From: Zoroaster sp. YZ-2022
Lineage: Eukaryota; Echinodermata; Asteroidea; Forcipulatida; Zoroasteridae
Length of the DNA stretch: 64,000 bases
Assembly: GCA_029582265.1 (NCBI GenBank)
Contig: CM055822.1
Location: 3,159,057 to 3,223,056, forward strand
Direction: 5' to 3'
Positions 37,589-48,854 of this stretch are shown here, piece after piece; positions within the stretch are counted from its first letter, which is position 1, and every line of letters starts with the position of its first letter. The notes under the pieces are model-generated. The model made no database searches and was not told where the DNA came from. It saw only the letters and a program-made list of their open reading frames with translations. A program made the translations under genes and the position numbers.

Positions 37589-38010
37589 ATATGTACAATG
37601 CAATAAACCTTTATCACTGCACAAATTCTCTTCATGGTTTGTTCTCTTCTTTTTTCTAGTATTTTTTAAATAAATTTTTGACAGCTTGCTCTACTCATAA
37701 ACTTCACTGTAAAACACAACCCTTGGGTATTACACCATCGCTCCAACTTGTCACAGGATCGGGTAATTAGGTGCCATTTAGATTAAACTGAGCCAACATG
37801 AATATGTACAATGCAGTAAACCTTTATCACAGTACCAATTCTTTTTATGGTTCTTTTTTTTTCTCCAGTATTTTTTTGTTTAAATTGCTGCCGGCTTGCT
37901 CTACTCATAAACTTCACTGTGACGCTAAGGGTTTTGCATATGGGTATAACACCATCTCTACAACTTGTCATAAGATCGGGTCATTAGGTTCCCTTTAGAT
38001 TTAAATACTG
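37589..38010. repeat. Tandem duplication, about 213-bp unit, two diverged copies
   Basis: ATGTACAATGCAATAAACC at 37591 recurs as ATGTACAATGCAGTAAACC at 37804. Both copies continue in parallel through CTTGCTCTACTCATAAACTT, then ACACCATC, then ACTTGTCA and GATCGGGT. They differ by small indels and substitutions, so this is an old duplication. Confidence 0.85.
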
Positions 38011-40169
38011 ACTGAAAGTGAAAAGAAAAACGTTATGGCTTGCCCAGCAGAGTACCAGACACCATACAAAGAGTTCCCCAGCCCAGGCAGTGGCTTGCAA
38101 GCTGTGTCTGTTGCAGAACACACAGTAGTGCTTTTCCCTGGGGCCGCTGCTGTGTAGCAGCTAGGCAGACAGGAAGGAAATTGTTCACAGGGGAGGGATC
38201 CTTTAGGAGTAGGGAGCTAAATGCTTATATCCTGCAGTGTGTGGTGGCTGCTGAGTTATTCAATTATCGCGAGGCGCTAAATAGTTCATGTAGTTAGAAC
38301 CAATCTGAGACGTTTAGCGACTGGTGGTGTAGGGTTAACGGTCTTTTCAGAACGTTTTTGCCAATCTTGGGTGGGATGAAAGCTTTAATCTGGCACTACA
38401 CTGAGGCTAATTTGTTTCGATAAAACTCTTGTCATCTCCTAATCGAGGGGAAAAGGCTGTTGGTCCCAGCATGAAAGATATAATTAAGCTTCGATAAATA
38501 ACTTGGTCTAAATAAATTCACTGCATTAAGTGTGTACTGCTTGATTGACTGTTTCACGCAAATGTTGTATACATGTGCAATACACCAATTTAAATTAAAA
38601 ATATTTTTGGGGGCACAGCAAAAAAATTAAATGCAGTCAAAATAATTAAGTATGCTAAGGGCCACCTATGTGAGGGAAATATTGAAATTTGTCACAGTGA
38701 ACACATGGCCACATTTACAGGTTCTGCATGTGTAACATTCATTTTATCAGGACAGTTGTCAAAAGCTGACCACACTGGACAGTTTTAACCTCTTTGTCCA
38801 GTTGTCCATATCAGCAGATTTAATCAAATTGATTGTGATTACGTGAAACCTTCAATGATTTGGCTGAATTATTAAGCTCTGTATCTTTCTTTTTTAGGGG
38901 TTGTTTTGTGTCAATCAAATCTTTGAAAACACTTTGTAATTCAGTATAATTATATTTTAAAATAATTTCAAAAGTACCTTAAGTCATGTTTTGACTTGTT
39001 ATTTGGTACCATTTTTGTATAATCAGGCCCCAAAAGTTGACAGCTGATTGCCCACAAAGTAGTTTACCACCATTGTTGCAAGGGTGAAACTACTGGCACC
39101 ACCATTATTATCATGTCCTTCAAAAATCTCATACTTTATTGGAGCATTGTCACCTGAAGTACTCCAGGATGGTTTGACAGTTTGGAGGCCAGCTGTGTAA
39201 TTGTAATTCTATGACAAATGACAATGAAAGTTTCCTGGAATACAAAAGGCCTGTTGGTACTGATATCACTACAAAAAGAAGACATGTCCTGCAAGATGGC
39301 TGCTGTTATTAACTACATGTATAAGCAGTATTTTACACTAACATTGGGGACACACTGTGTACTTTAATGTACGGTTTGTAACATTAAACGTTGTTAAGCA
39401 GACTACCTGCTCTACATGCACATTAACGTGACTATACCTTTGGTGGTCATATTACACAGGTTTTGACGATACAAGTATATATATGCAAATAGCCCTTTTT
39501 ATCAAGTGACTACTTGATACAGGTTTGACTAATTTTCTTCTTTGAGAAGCATCCCAGTTGTTACAAAATATACTACTGTTGCCAAAGTTTGCAATATGTT
39601 TAGGCCAACATTGCCTGTTAAAATAACATTAACCATTCCACTGTGGGTTACATGTATGTATCCAGTCAGGCATTTCATATTGTGTAGGTTCAGGTAACAG
39701 TTTAACTTTCTGCTTCAGTGCTTTTAATTATAAAATCGGTATCATTTTAGTCAACTATTTTGAGAGCTCAGATCGTGTTACTTTCAGGGTAAAATTCCTT
39801 TTTTGTTTTTTGTAAGTCTGTAGACTGGAGAAAGTTAATTAGACTGTTTGGTCTTCATAAAATAAACAGTTCCACAAAAAACAATGCTTCTCTTGTGTCT
39901 TTGTACATATGTATGTTGATTGGTTTTTGGATAGTAAACATTTAGAAATTGGAAATAGCGGAATGTTCAAAACATCAAAAATACAATCTTTTTTCATCAA
40001 TAGTTTTTTTTTTAGAAAACATGTGATTTCAAGAAAGTGTTATCAACATTTGATATCTGAAATTTGATTTGCAAAACTGTTTTTGTGCAGTCTTCATTAC
40101 TAATTTATTTATTTACCATTTCTAAAAAGGAAGTAAAATTTCCTACAAAAAGTAAACATCTTAACCATA
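38011..40169. other. Intronic noncoding, nothing recognised
   Basis: 38040-38480 is of more balanced composition and repeat-poor. An 85-codon open frame there has no domain. The rest is AT-rich. Confidence 0.4.
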
Positions 40170-40428
40170 CTACTCAAAACAATTCAGGGAACACCGGAAT
40201 AATCTCAGTTAAAGCAAGATCATTTATTTCAGATAAACACAATGTTTCACAGAATTGATGAGAAACAACTGCACAATGAAACAGATGATAAAGGATGCAT
40301 GTAGTGATTACACATTTCATGACATGACTACTGAAAGAGAGAGGGGGTTGCAAATGAAAATCCCGGTTCATGGAACATTTCAAACCTATTTGTTAAAAAT
40401 CCGGTGTTCCCTAAATTGTTTTGAGTAG
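40170..40428 (-). mobile_element. 259-bp TA-flanked MITE, copy 2 (inverted)
   Basis: The same element as at 30816-31077 in opposite orientation. It starts CTACTCAAAACAATTCAGGG and ends TTGTTTTGAGTAG, flanked by TA at 40168-40169 and 40429-40430. It differs by a 3-bp deletion and a few substitutions, and the 69-codon internal frame is retained with one change. Confidence 0.9.
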
Positions 40429-41926
40429 TATATATGTAGTTTCTTTAATTTATTGTTTCCAGTAACCTGATCATTGTATACTTTCCATAAAGGTCTGAAA
40501 AAATTACTTGGGTATGCTGTGATCAAGTGTAGAATACATGTATACATGTATTTTATTGATATTCAGCTGTTAATAAATTTTTATTTTTTGCATGTCTGTG
40601 TCCTAGGAATGGAATGATTTATGATGTAACTGTGTTCAATTACGTATAGTGTGATTGAAACATACCACTGACATGCCGTATAAATGTTAGATTGAAATTA
40701 TTTTCCATGTTATACTACACGTTTAACAATCAGCAGACACATTAATAATGTTCTTTGATTTACATAGTTTCACTGTTTGTGTTTATATGAAACCGCACCT
40801 CGCCGACAACAAAACTAACAAGATTTTCTTAGAGTTGCTGTTTTTTTAATGTGTCTGTCACTGAGGACGTAAAAATGCCTCATCTTTTGAGAAATATCCC
40901 TTGATTGGGGTCGGTGACCTCCCACCCTCCTTGTTGGGAGGGCACATAGACCAACATGATATTGTCTGCATGTTGTGATGATTGTTGTTGGCTTCAGACT
41001 GTATTCCCAGCCATGGTTCGAATCTCCAGGACTGTTTTTTTTTTTTTTCTCTAATACCGACAGGAGATACTCATGCAAGTCCCTCCTGTCATGTTACCTC
41101 ACATCTCCACTTGAGTAGACTCGATGAATTTCATCCAGTCATCCACTTTTTTTTCAAAACTTTTGTCTTTTTCTTAAAACTCTTTTTTCTGTTGTTTTTT
41201 GAATGATTTCTCCCGCCCCCCCCCCCCCTTTGAGTACCCCTCTAAATTTGACAGCACACTTTGCTAACACAGGAAATGAGCCTGTGTACAGTGACTTTTT
41301 TATAGAGAAGTGCCAATGACTTATCAGTACTGAAGACAAGAGATTTAGGCAGTGTTAAATGATAGGTAAGCACACTCTTTAACCTTTTGGAATATTGCCA
41401 CTTGAGAAAATTTTAAAAGGTTTGACAGCAGAACAGGTTTGTAAATTATTGTTGAGCCGAGTAAACATGTTTCACTGTTGAGAATAAGCTGCTGGGGTTA
41501 TGGTAATTGTTTATTTTTAGCAGTTCCTCCGAGCGATACCACAAGGGAACAGTATTGTTGTTCTCGGTTTCCCCCTAGTGTTATTAGTGTGTTTTTTCCT
41601 CCAGTTAGTCCTGCTGTACATGTACATCGATGTTAGTTGTACAATATTTTCAACCTGGGATTACCATGTGAGCACAATCAAAATTTGAGCAGATGTGTGC
41701 ATAAATTTTATAGAAAATGGTTAATGGAGTAGTGACATCATCATGACAACATCAGGATTCAGGCATTAATGTAGTTTGTCCAATTCTCACCAATTCAGAA
41801 TATCCATAGACTTTTCCAGGTTTTTTTTTAGGCTAGTACTGATAGCATAATGTGTGTTCTTATAAATGGTCATGTCACTGTTGATGGCTTTAATATCAAC
41901 ATCTGTAACATTCATTTAAATTCTTA
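40429..41926. other. Intronic noncoding sequence
   Basis: A GGTTCGAATCTCC string near 41017 resembles a tRNA B box, but no supporting tRNA or SINE structure is clear. A poly-C run lies near 41215-41228. Nothing else is seen. Confidence 0.4.
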
Positions 41927-42046
41927 GGCCCGTATTTTAGAACGTTCCTTTACTGCAAAGGACGCCTTTATGCCTATTGTTCTCTTAAGAGAACAATAGG
42001 CATAAAGGCGTCCTTTGCAGTAAAGGAACGTTCTAAAATACGGGCC
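41927..42046. repeat. Perfect 120-bp palindrome, no spacer
   Basis: Two 60-bp arms meet at 41986/41987 (TCTCTT/AAGAGA) with no mismatch and no spacer. The outer ends read GGCCCGTATTTTAGAACG and its complement. No target duplication is evident. It is probably a minimal foldback transposon or the product of a palindromic duplication. Confidence 0.97.
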
Positions 42047-45000
42047 ATAATGTTTTTTAAATATTTTTTGACAAATAATTTTTAATAGTTATCCAAAAAC
42101 GTTTTAACAAACTGAAAAGAAACTTTGCAAAACCTTGGGTTGTTTCCTCGAGTTAGGATTGAAATTTGTGTGAAGAATTCTATGGATTTCGGATATCCTA
42201 AAAGTATTAAAATATGAGATCTAATGGAAGTTTTCTTGGTGTAAAGCTTACATGTATAACACAATTTGAGATCTTAACTTGTACGTATCCTCTGAAGTGC
42301 CTTCCTTAATACTAATAGCTTTTAAGACTGTTTCATGCTTCATTGCATGTCAGTTTTGACAGAAAGTCGCTATGAACTGCAAAAAACTTTGGACCATTTG
42401 AAGTTAAATATTCATATGTACATGTATATGCACAATACATGTGTACATTTTTACAATGTGTACATTTTACCAGGCCATGAACTACGGTTTTTGTAAGGGC
42501 AAAGCAATTATTCCTCGGTAAGGGGCACTTCCATTAGTGTCTCCGATAGTAACATTTCAAGGGGGCACCAAGGCATAAGACCAGAGGTTGCCTCTGTGCA
42601 TGTGTGAGGCTTTATTTTAACCAAGTATTAAAAGCATTTAGGCCTACCCAAAGCTTTAAAAGTTGCGCCAGAATAGAATAGAGGATACAAGATTTGTGAA
42701 GGATCTATATAGATTGAGTTGGCATGAGACTCATCATAGATTACAGTCAAATCATTATGGATGTTACTCGAGCATCTGACCTCCTACACATGGAGGTAGT
42801 TGCCTATCATGTGTACTTTTTGCATTCTGTCTTATGATGTTGACAGATTGAGTCGAGTGAACACCCTGTGACCCTATTTTCCACACCTATACATGCAAAA
42901 CAGGTGTAAGGTCGTTCCGGGCACATTCATTCATGTACCATCTCAGGAAGAGCTTCCATATCCCATGAGGGTACCATGACAGTGTCCCATTGCGCACATA
43001 TGATCAATTAATACGCCATGTTGCTAAATTTCCATGGAACATTTCATTTTCTAGCAGAGATCATGTCGGAGTGGTCACGGTCATATTTAGTTTGTTGTGT
43101 ACCTTTTTTTTTTTCGGTAATGATTTGGGCGAAAAGTTCAGAGATGAATGACGGTGGAACCATATGTTATGTATGAATCATCATTGATGACATACACATA
43201 GATTGAGTGTTTAGATATTTGTGGGCGTTGATTTTTTATATTTTTTAAATGAGTTTTGAATGTTTTTAAGGTAGTGAAATTAAATTAATTCTGATCGTTC
43301 TAGGGACCTAGAGCTTCTTGCGTCATGGCTTCACATGTGGCAATTGTTTATTTCCATATTGATTCATAAACCCTCAACAATTAAGGAGAAGTACACTTGC
43401 ACTTCGTCCATTACTCACTTGGCTCAGACTTGTGTACAACCTTACGTACATGTGTTTTTAATCCGGATGGGAGAATTATTTTGGTATACATGTTTCATTA
43501 AGTTTGTCGCGAAGTTTTCAGCACATTATCAACCAAGCTGTGAAATTGGGATTATTTGTCATTATGAATTGCTGACAGAAATATCCTGTATTTGATTTAC
43601 ATGTAGTCTATAAATTGAACTTTAATACTGTGATATGGACTCACTTTGCCACGCTTGGAGACATTCTAAGCGGTTTGCAACATCCTTCCTCTAGGTACCA
43701 TCATCATGTACAGGTCTGAATTACATGAAGAAACATGAATCATTAGCTCTGAGTGGAAGTGCCGTTAACCTTTTATGCAAGTATTTCTCTTGGGAGTTTT
43801 GAATGTACAGAGATATGTAACAACCTCATAATACTATTATTTTGAAATGATTTCAACGTATAAAGGGCAGGTACAACATCAGAATTTGGAAACGTATGTT
43901 CATTCCAACTTTGTAGTTTTACCTAGTTTTCATGAAATTTAACTGAAACTAACCCGTTTCACACGTTTAGGTGCTCATGTTTGTTGAAAACCGTTTGTTA
44001 TATTTCATGTTGTTGCAAATGTTAAAAATTGGACAAAACATATTTTCTCTAAGATAGAGGCACTTCAGCTTAGGTGAAGATACATATTATACCAACATTA
44101 AGGCCTAGTATGTTTTTGGATAATTATTGGTTAATTTGATCATCTTATAAAATTTTACCAATCTTGTACGTGTGCCTAATTGCCTCTAAAGTTAATTTGT
44201 GAAGCATTAGTAAAATCCAATTTGAAGTGCTGGAAATATTGCACGAAAGGATAGTGGACACATTACTTTTTGTCTGAAAAGGCATTGTACTAATCTGTTA
44301 ATACCCCACAATTCTAGTTATCAGAATATGAGCGGTTAGTTTGTTTGAAATGGGTTGTTTTTTTTACACAAATAATCTACAAAGTATTTTTTTTTTCTGA
44401 AATGCTTTCTTTTTAAATTAATTGGTAACAAATAACTTTCTTGGTGTAAAGTTGATGGTTTCAGACATCCTTTGAATTACAAGTATTTGTGTAGTTTCTG
44501 TCTTGGATGCAATCGTTTCAGTTAAATTTGTGAAATAATTAAATGGAATGCATACAAACAATCTAAATGCATTTTTACTACATATATGTAAATTTTATGT
44601 TAACGACACAATGAAATAAGCTGAAACTTTCACATTCTTAAAGGTGTAGGGACCTATGCTGGATTTGCATTACACATCATATAACCTTTTGAACATAATG
44701 GGCTTGATTAAAATCATTCCATCACCAAAATACTTAATTTACAGACTACGTGTGTATTCTTCTCATCATTCTCATCATTCTCATCAAGTACAAATATTCC
44801 ATGTTCAAGACAAAGAGGCATATATGTAGGATGATCAGGCAAAATGGACAGATTTACATATATTTCCTTTGGACGATTCTTCATACATTAATGTAGCCGT
44901 GAGCCCTTGTAAGGTTATCCATATGACAAACCAGTTTGTTTTGCAGTGCCATGAGTATACCGGTGTGGCATTGCTGAGTGAGAAATTGAATGGCTGAGAG

Positions 45001-45564
45001 CATTTATGAGATCAATGTTTGTTGCAACTTGCAAGCTTTTGCTGCATAATGACGAGGCCTACATGTTATATATTACTTCTTATTAAAGTAGACAACATCA
45101 CTATCTTGGGTGGATGGATTTACAGATGGTGGTGGAAGGATTTGCAGATGGTGAGAATAGCATGGTTGAATTGACCCTTGTGGTTTCGTATGAGATGAAG
45201 CTTTATTTGGCAGATAAGAAATTTGACGGGAAGAAGAGAGAGAGAAAGATCTTCTTGTACCCACATGAGCATTCTTTGATAGCCACACAAAATGCATATT
45301 AAACCGCGTCATTGTAACTAATATTATATACTTTACATTGATTTCATAATAATAATAGACCTCATTTACAGAGCACCAATCTATTCAAAACTGTTTTTTT
45401 ATTTATTTTTTTTATTTTTTATTTTTTATATAAAGGAAACTACACTTGTTCATTCTAAATGTACTGATAGACATGTACAGTGTACATAGAACATGTACTT
45501 CCATGAAGTTTCCTTTTGTTGACCAACACTGTATGCAGTTTTGTCTGCAAAATTACATGTATAC
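42047..45564. other. Intronic noncoding sequence
   Basis: 42760-43080 is a repeat-poor block. 44530-44650 carries a minus-strand copy of the dispersed family (AAGCTGAAACTTTCACATTC). Three copies of TTCTCATCA-type repeats lie near 44757-44786. No gene is recognised. Confidence 0.4.
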
Positions 45565-46011
45565 GACATAAAACACAATAAAGGGGTCCACTTTCCTACC
45601 GTCACATTAGCAGTTTTTCTAATGGTTGTAATTTTGTTTTTAATATCTGAAACCACCCAAAAAGAATTTCAACATTTGAATAGACATGCATGCTTATCCT
45701 AAAGATAATTTGAGATGATTATTACTATTATTTTTTTAATTACCCTAAAATTTCAATCAACAAATGGACGGAAAAGTGAAGTAACTTTTTCCGTCCAATT
45801 TTTATGGAAATTTGAGGGTGAAAAAATAAATTAAAAAAATTTAAAAATAAAATAAATCAACTCAAATTAGTTCTAGTATAAGCCTGCATGTCCATTCACA
45901 TGTTGAAACACTTTTTGGTTGGTTTCAGGTACTTAAAAATAAATAACAACCATTGGGAAAAACTGCTAACGTGACGGATGCAAAGTGGCCCCCATTATTG
46001 TGTTTTATGTC
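45565..46011 (-). mobile_element. 447-bp foldback MITE, copy 2 (inverted)
   Basis: The ends are GACATAAAACACAATAAAGG and its inverse, flanked by a perfect ATAC duplication at 45561-45564 and 46012-46015. The right arm of this copy is the reverse complement of the left arm of copy 1 at 21345-21790 with very few differences, so the two are in opposite orientation. It is non-coding. Confidence 0.92.
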
Positions 46012-46029
46012 ATACACGTACAATTTATT

Positions 46030-46410
46030 TCAGTTTTGGAATATCCCACTGGGTTGTGATGTGTAAATGGGTCCTTGTCCCTACACCCATTAATGACACC
46101 CTTTGACGACTTCTCCCCGGCCTGAAAACCTTGTTAGTCACTCGGAACAACTTTCTCATAATTGACCATAAATGCATGAAAGGGGGCTTAGATCCTGGGT
46201 TGTCAGCATCTCCCAGTGAAATATCCACTGGCTAACTCAAGCAGAGGATTAGATGTTGCATCAAGGCGTGAATGGTGATAAAATAGCCCTTGCAATTTGG
46301 CATTGTCCGGGGCTCAGGGAAGGAGCAATTTTAGCTCGTGCAAGAGTCAAGGCTTCTCTTTTGTGGTCCCCCTGCCATTGTTGACTGGCCAGTATGGGGT
46401 GTGGGAGCAG
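46030..46410. promoter_or_regulatory. Candidate intronic regulatory block
   Basis: Repeat-poor, balanced-composition sequence between two transposons, with words such as CCATTAATGAC, CATAAATGCATG and GTGATAAAATAG. It is not coding. Function is inferred from composition alone. Confidence 0.25.
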
Positions 46411-46730
46411 GCATAAAAGTAGATAAAAAACACTGGTGTTTATCTCGGTACCCCCAATGTTACATTAAGCGCTGTGAGTACATATGTTAAGAATGGTGCA
46501 TTAACAATAAGGGTCTTAAAAACTGCAAGCTTCAGGAATTGTTTGGCATGTATGTAAGAGGTGTCTCTTGTCAATTTGTTTAAATAGTACATGACGATAT
46601 TTAACCTAAATTAAATTCCTTAGTTTAATGTTCAAAAGGGATTCTTGAGGCAAGATTGTAAGTCTTTACAACACATACATGTACATTAAATGCAAGTCCC
46701 TAGCTTACTAATTTCCTGCGTAAATCCTTT

Positions 46731-47408
46731 AACCAGTTCGCGTCGGAGGCCGTGTATACACGCAATTTTTTTTTTGCACCACGGATCGGAGAGCGTCTAA
46801 ACACGCCATAGGAAACTCCGGAATATTTGTATGCATGCTCGGTTGAGCCACGCATGTACGGTGACATGCTCGGAAGTGCCGGCCACCCGCTGTGGAAGCT
46901 TCCATTAACCCTAACTACCCTGAATCCATCAAAATCCATCCCCCTGTTTTGGAGAATTTCGGCGGATTCAGGATATCTCCACATTGAGCATATGGCAGAC
47001 TTTGATGGATTCAGGATTTCAATAGTTTTTAACTGCTTGGTCATGTTGGTTGATGTATTTTGATGGATTATAGTTACATGTACTGTACATGTACAGCCAA
47101 CACTTGTATGTGTTAGATTTTGATGGATTCTATGCAGCAACATACTATACAAATTTTCATGTGAGCATGGTATCCTGAATCCGCCAGAAATTTAGTGGTG
47201 GATTTTGGCGGATTCAGGATATCCACTGGCGGATTCTGATGGATTCAGGACACCAGCATTTTGTGTGTGACAAAAATGGTGGATTTTGGTGGATTCAGGA
47301 TACTTTCTAGTAAAAATACCCAAGGGGTTAGGGTTAACTTGTGTGTGGGAAAAAGAAACCCGCCACAGGGGCCCAGAAAAACCTTTTTATTCCCGACGCG
47401 AACTGGTT
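46731..47408. mobile_element. Possible outer element with 16-bp inverted ends
   Basis: AACCAGTTCGCGTCGG at 46731-46746 has its exact reverse complement at 47393-47408, enclosing copy B of the TTAA element. CpG-rich flanking sequence on both sides suggests an older element into which copy B inserted. The match stops at 16 bp, so this is tentative. Confidence 0.4.
46905..47337. mobile_element. TTAA-flanked element with telomere-like termini (copy B)
   Basis: It opens TTAACCCTAAC and closes GTTAGGGTTAA. The interior is an irregular array of about eight or more GGATTTTGGNGGATTCAGG-like units in both orientations (for example near 46960, 47000, 47055, 47120, 47175, 47205, 47235 and 47285). The telomere-like string is confined to the ends, so this is an interspersed element and not an interstitial telomere array. 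Confidence 0.8.
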
Positions 47409-47859
47409 TAAACAAAAAAAAGGTGGTCAATGCATTTCCAATGGGCTTCTGATGATGGTTTATGTTGGAATTACATCGCACTTTATACGAATAGGATATT
47501 GTAGAGCCACAGACACACGTCTCTGTCAATATATTCAAAACACCAATCACAACACAGATACCAATTTAATACAATTTGAAGTCATACTTGTTAGCAAAAT
47601 GGTGCTTTGAACATTAAACTATTTACATCTTTATAATTTGTTCACATTAATAAAAAGGCCTTTTGTTGTGGATCAAAGGCTATCAATTAGAAACAAGAAA
47701 TATACAGACTTTTGTTACTTTCTACTCATCAAACAACTTTTCATGCCATGTTTGTTTACCCAGAACAACTGCTTCATGTTGGCAATATTTGATCATCTTA
47801 ATTTGATTTGCTTGTAATTGCCTACATACATTACTGGTACAGCAGAATCACAAACTAAC
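47338..47859. other. Intronic noncoding, nothing recognised
   Basis: No coding or repeat feature is identified beyond the right end of the possible outer element. Confidence 0.4.
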
Positions 47860-48160
47860 CCAGCCGAACACAAGAGTAAGACCCAGCCGTTCCTAACGAC
47901 TGCATTTTCCCCCACAAATCGTCCAAATAATGTGATTAAGGGAATATTGATCTTCACTTGATTGACGTCCTGTTGGAAGATTGAGTGTCCCAAACGGATC
48001 GGACGAATACCTAGGAGGGATCCTTAAATGAAATTAAGCAAGCTGCAGCCCCGGAGGAAAAATAATTTAAGGCATTTTATTATTCATCTCTTGAAACGGA
48101 AATTCTCTAATTTGTTGGAACTAATAGAATTTCGACCCAAGATTTGTAATTAAAAAAAAG
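47860..48160. promoter_or_regulatory. Candidate regulatory block upstream of exon 2
   Basis: Repeat-poor and richer in CpG than its flanks, about 0.7-1 kb before the main exon. It contains TTGATTGACGTC (PBX/CRE-like) near 47957 and several TAATTT/AATTAA words. Regulatory function is inferred. Confidence 0.27.
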
Positions 48161-48814
48161 AAGAATGCGAATCAGGAAGTCTATCACATCGTTGTGGAAT
48201 ATGCATACATTGATTTGAAGTAACAGCTGAAATTCCTCTAATATATAATTAAGCTGTTTCTTAAAATTAACTTTGTATTTCATTAGTCACAAATACAGAA
48301 CAGAGTTGAAAGAGCTATTCATTCATATTATGTGTATACACACATTGCATGGACAATAAATTTCAGTAGGGGGCGCTGTTCGTTTTTAATGGAAGTGAAA
48401 ATGCAGCAGGTTGCAGAATAAAACTCTTGGTTATTTTTGTTTTCCCTCAAAGAGTCATGTTTTAAACTAACTTTGTAACATAATGAAATAAAATATTAGT
48501 TTAAATATTAAAAAATGGTCTCGAGAATGGATGAAATAAAGTCAGTGACTCAAATTCAAGGTTAATTTATTTGTTGAATCTAAATTATACACCTAAATTT
48601 ATACAAAATAAAAAACGGACATGCAGATGGCATACTTAATTGCTGCATGATCCCTTAAAATATTGAGCCAATTTGTTGAGGTCATTATTTGGAAATGTGT
48701 GGGTTGCAGTTTCTATTGGCCCTTGGTGTGCAACAAAACTTGCTTGAAATACACATTGGGATATTGGTATCTAGGAGGATGTAATCAGAACTTGGATTTG
48801 AAATTTAATCTTTG
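48161..48814. other. Intronic noncoding, nothing recognised
   Basis: AT-rich sequence before the branch point. Confidence 0.4.
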
Positions 48815-48854
48815 TACTAATCGGTCTTTCTTTTGTTTCTTTTAACCTTTACAG
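48815..48854 (+). promoter_or_regulatory. Branch point and 3' splice site of SALL intron 1
   Basis: TACTAAT at 48815-48821 is an almost ideal branch-point sequence, with its A about 34 nt before the acceptor. A pyrimidine tract (TCTTTCTTTTGTTTCTTTTAA) and ACAG follow. Translation cannot start here because no ATG is in frame. The exon begins at 48855. Confidence 0.85.

Noticed and set aside
38040..38297. Possible extra SALL first exon beginning at an ATG near 38036
   Set aside because: The frame closes without a good phase-1 donor, and no upstream promoter-like block is evident.
40980..41040. GGTTCGAATCTCC as a tRNA or SINE B box
   Set aside because: No convincing A box or cloverleaf could be drawn around it; possibly a decayed SINE head, not supportable.
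48833..48854. Apparent start of the long SALL frame upstream of 48855
   Set aside because: It relies on a TTG codon inside the polypyrimidine tract. The ACAG acceptor, branch point and phase match to exon 1 show this is intron.
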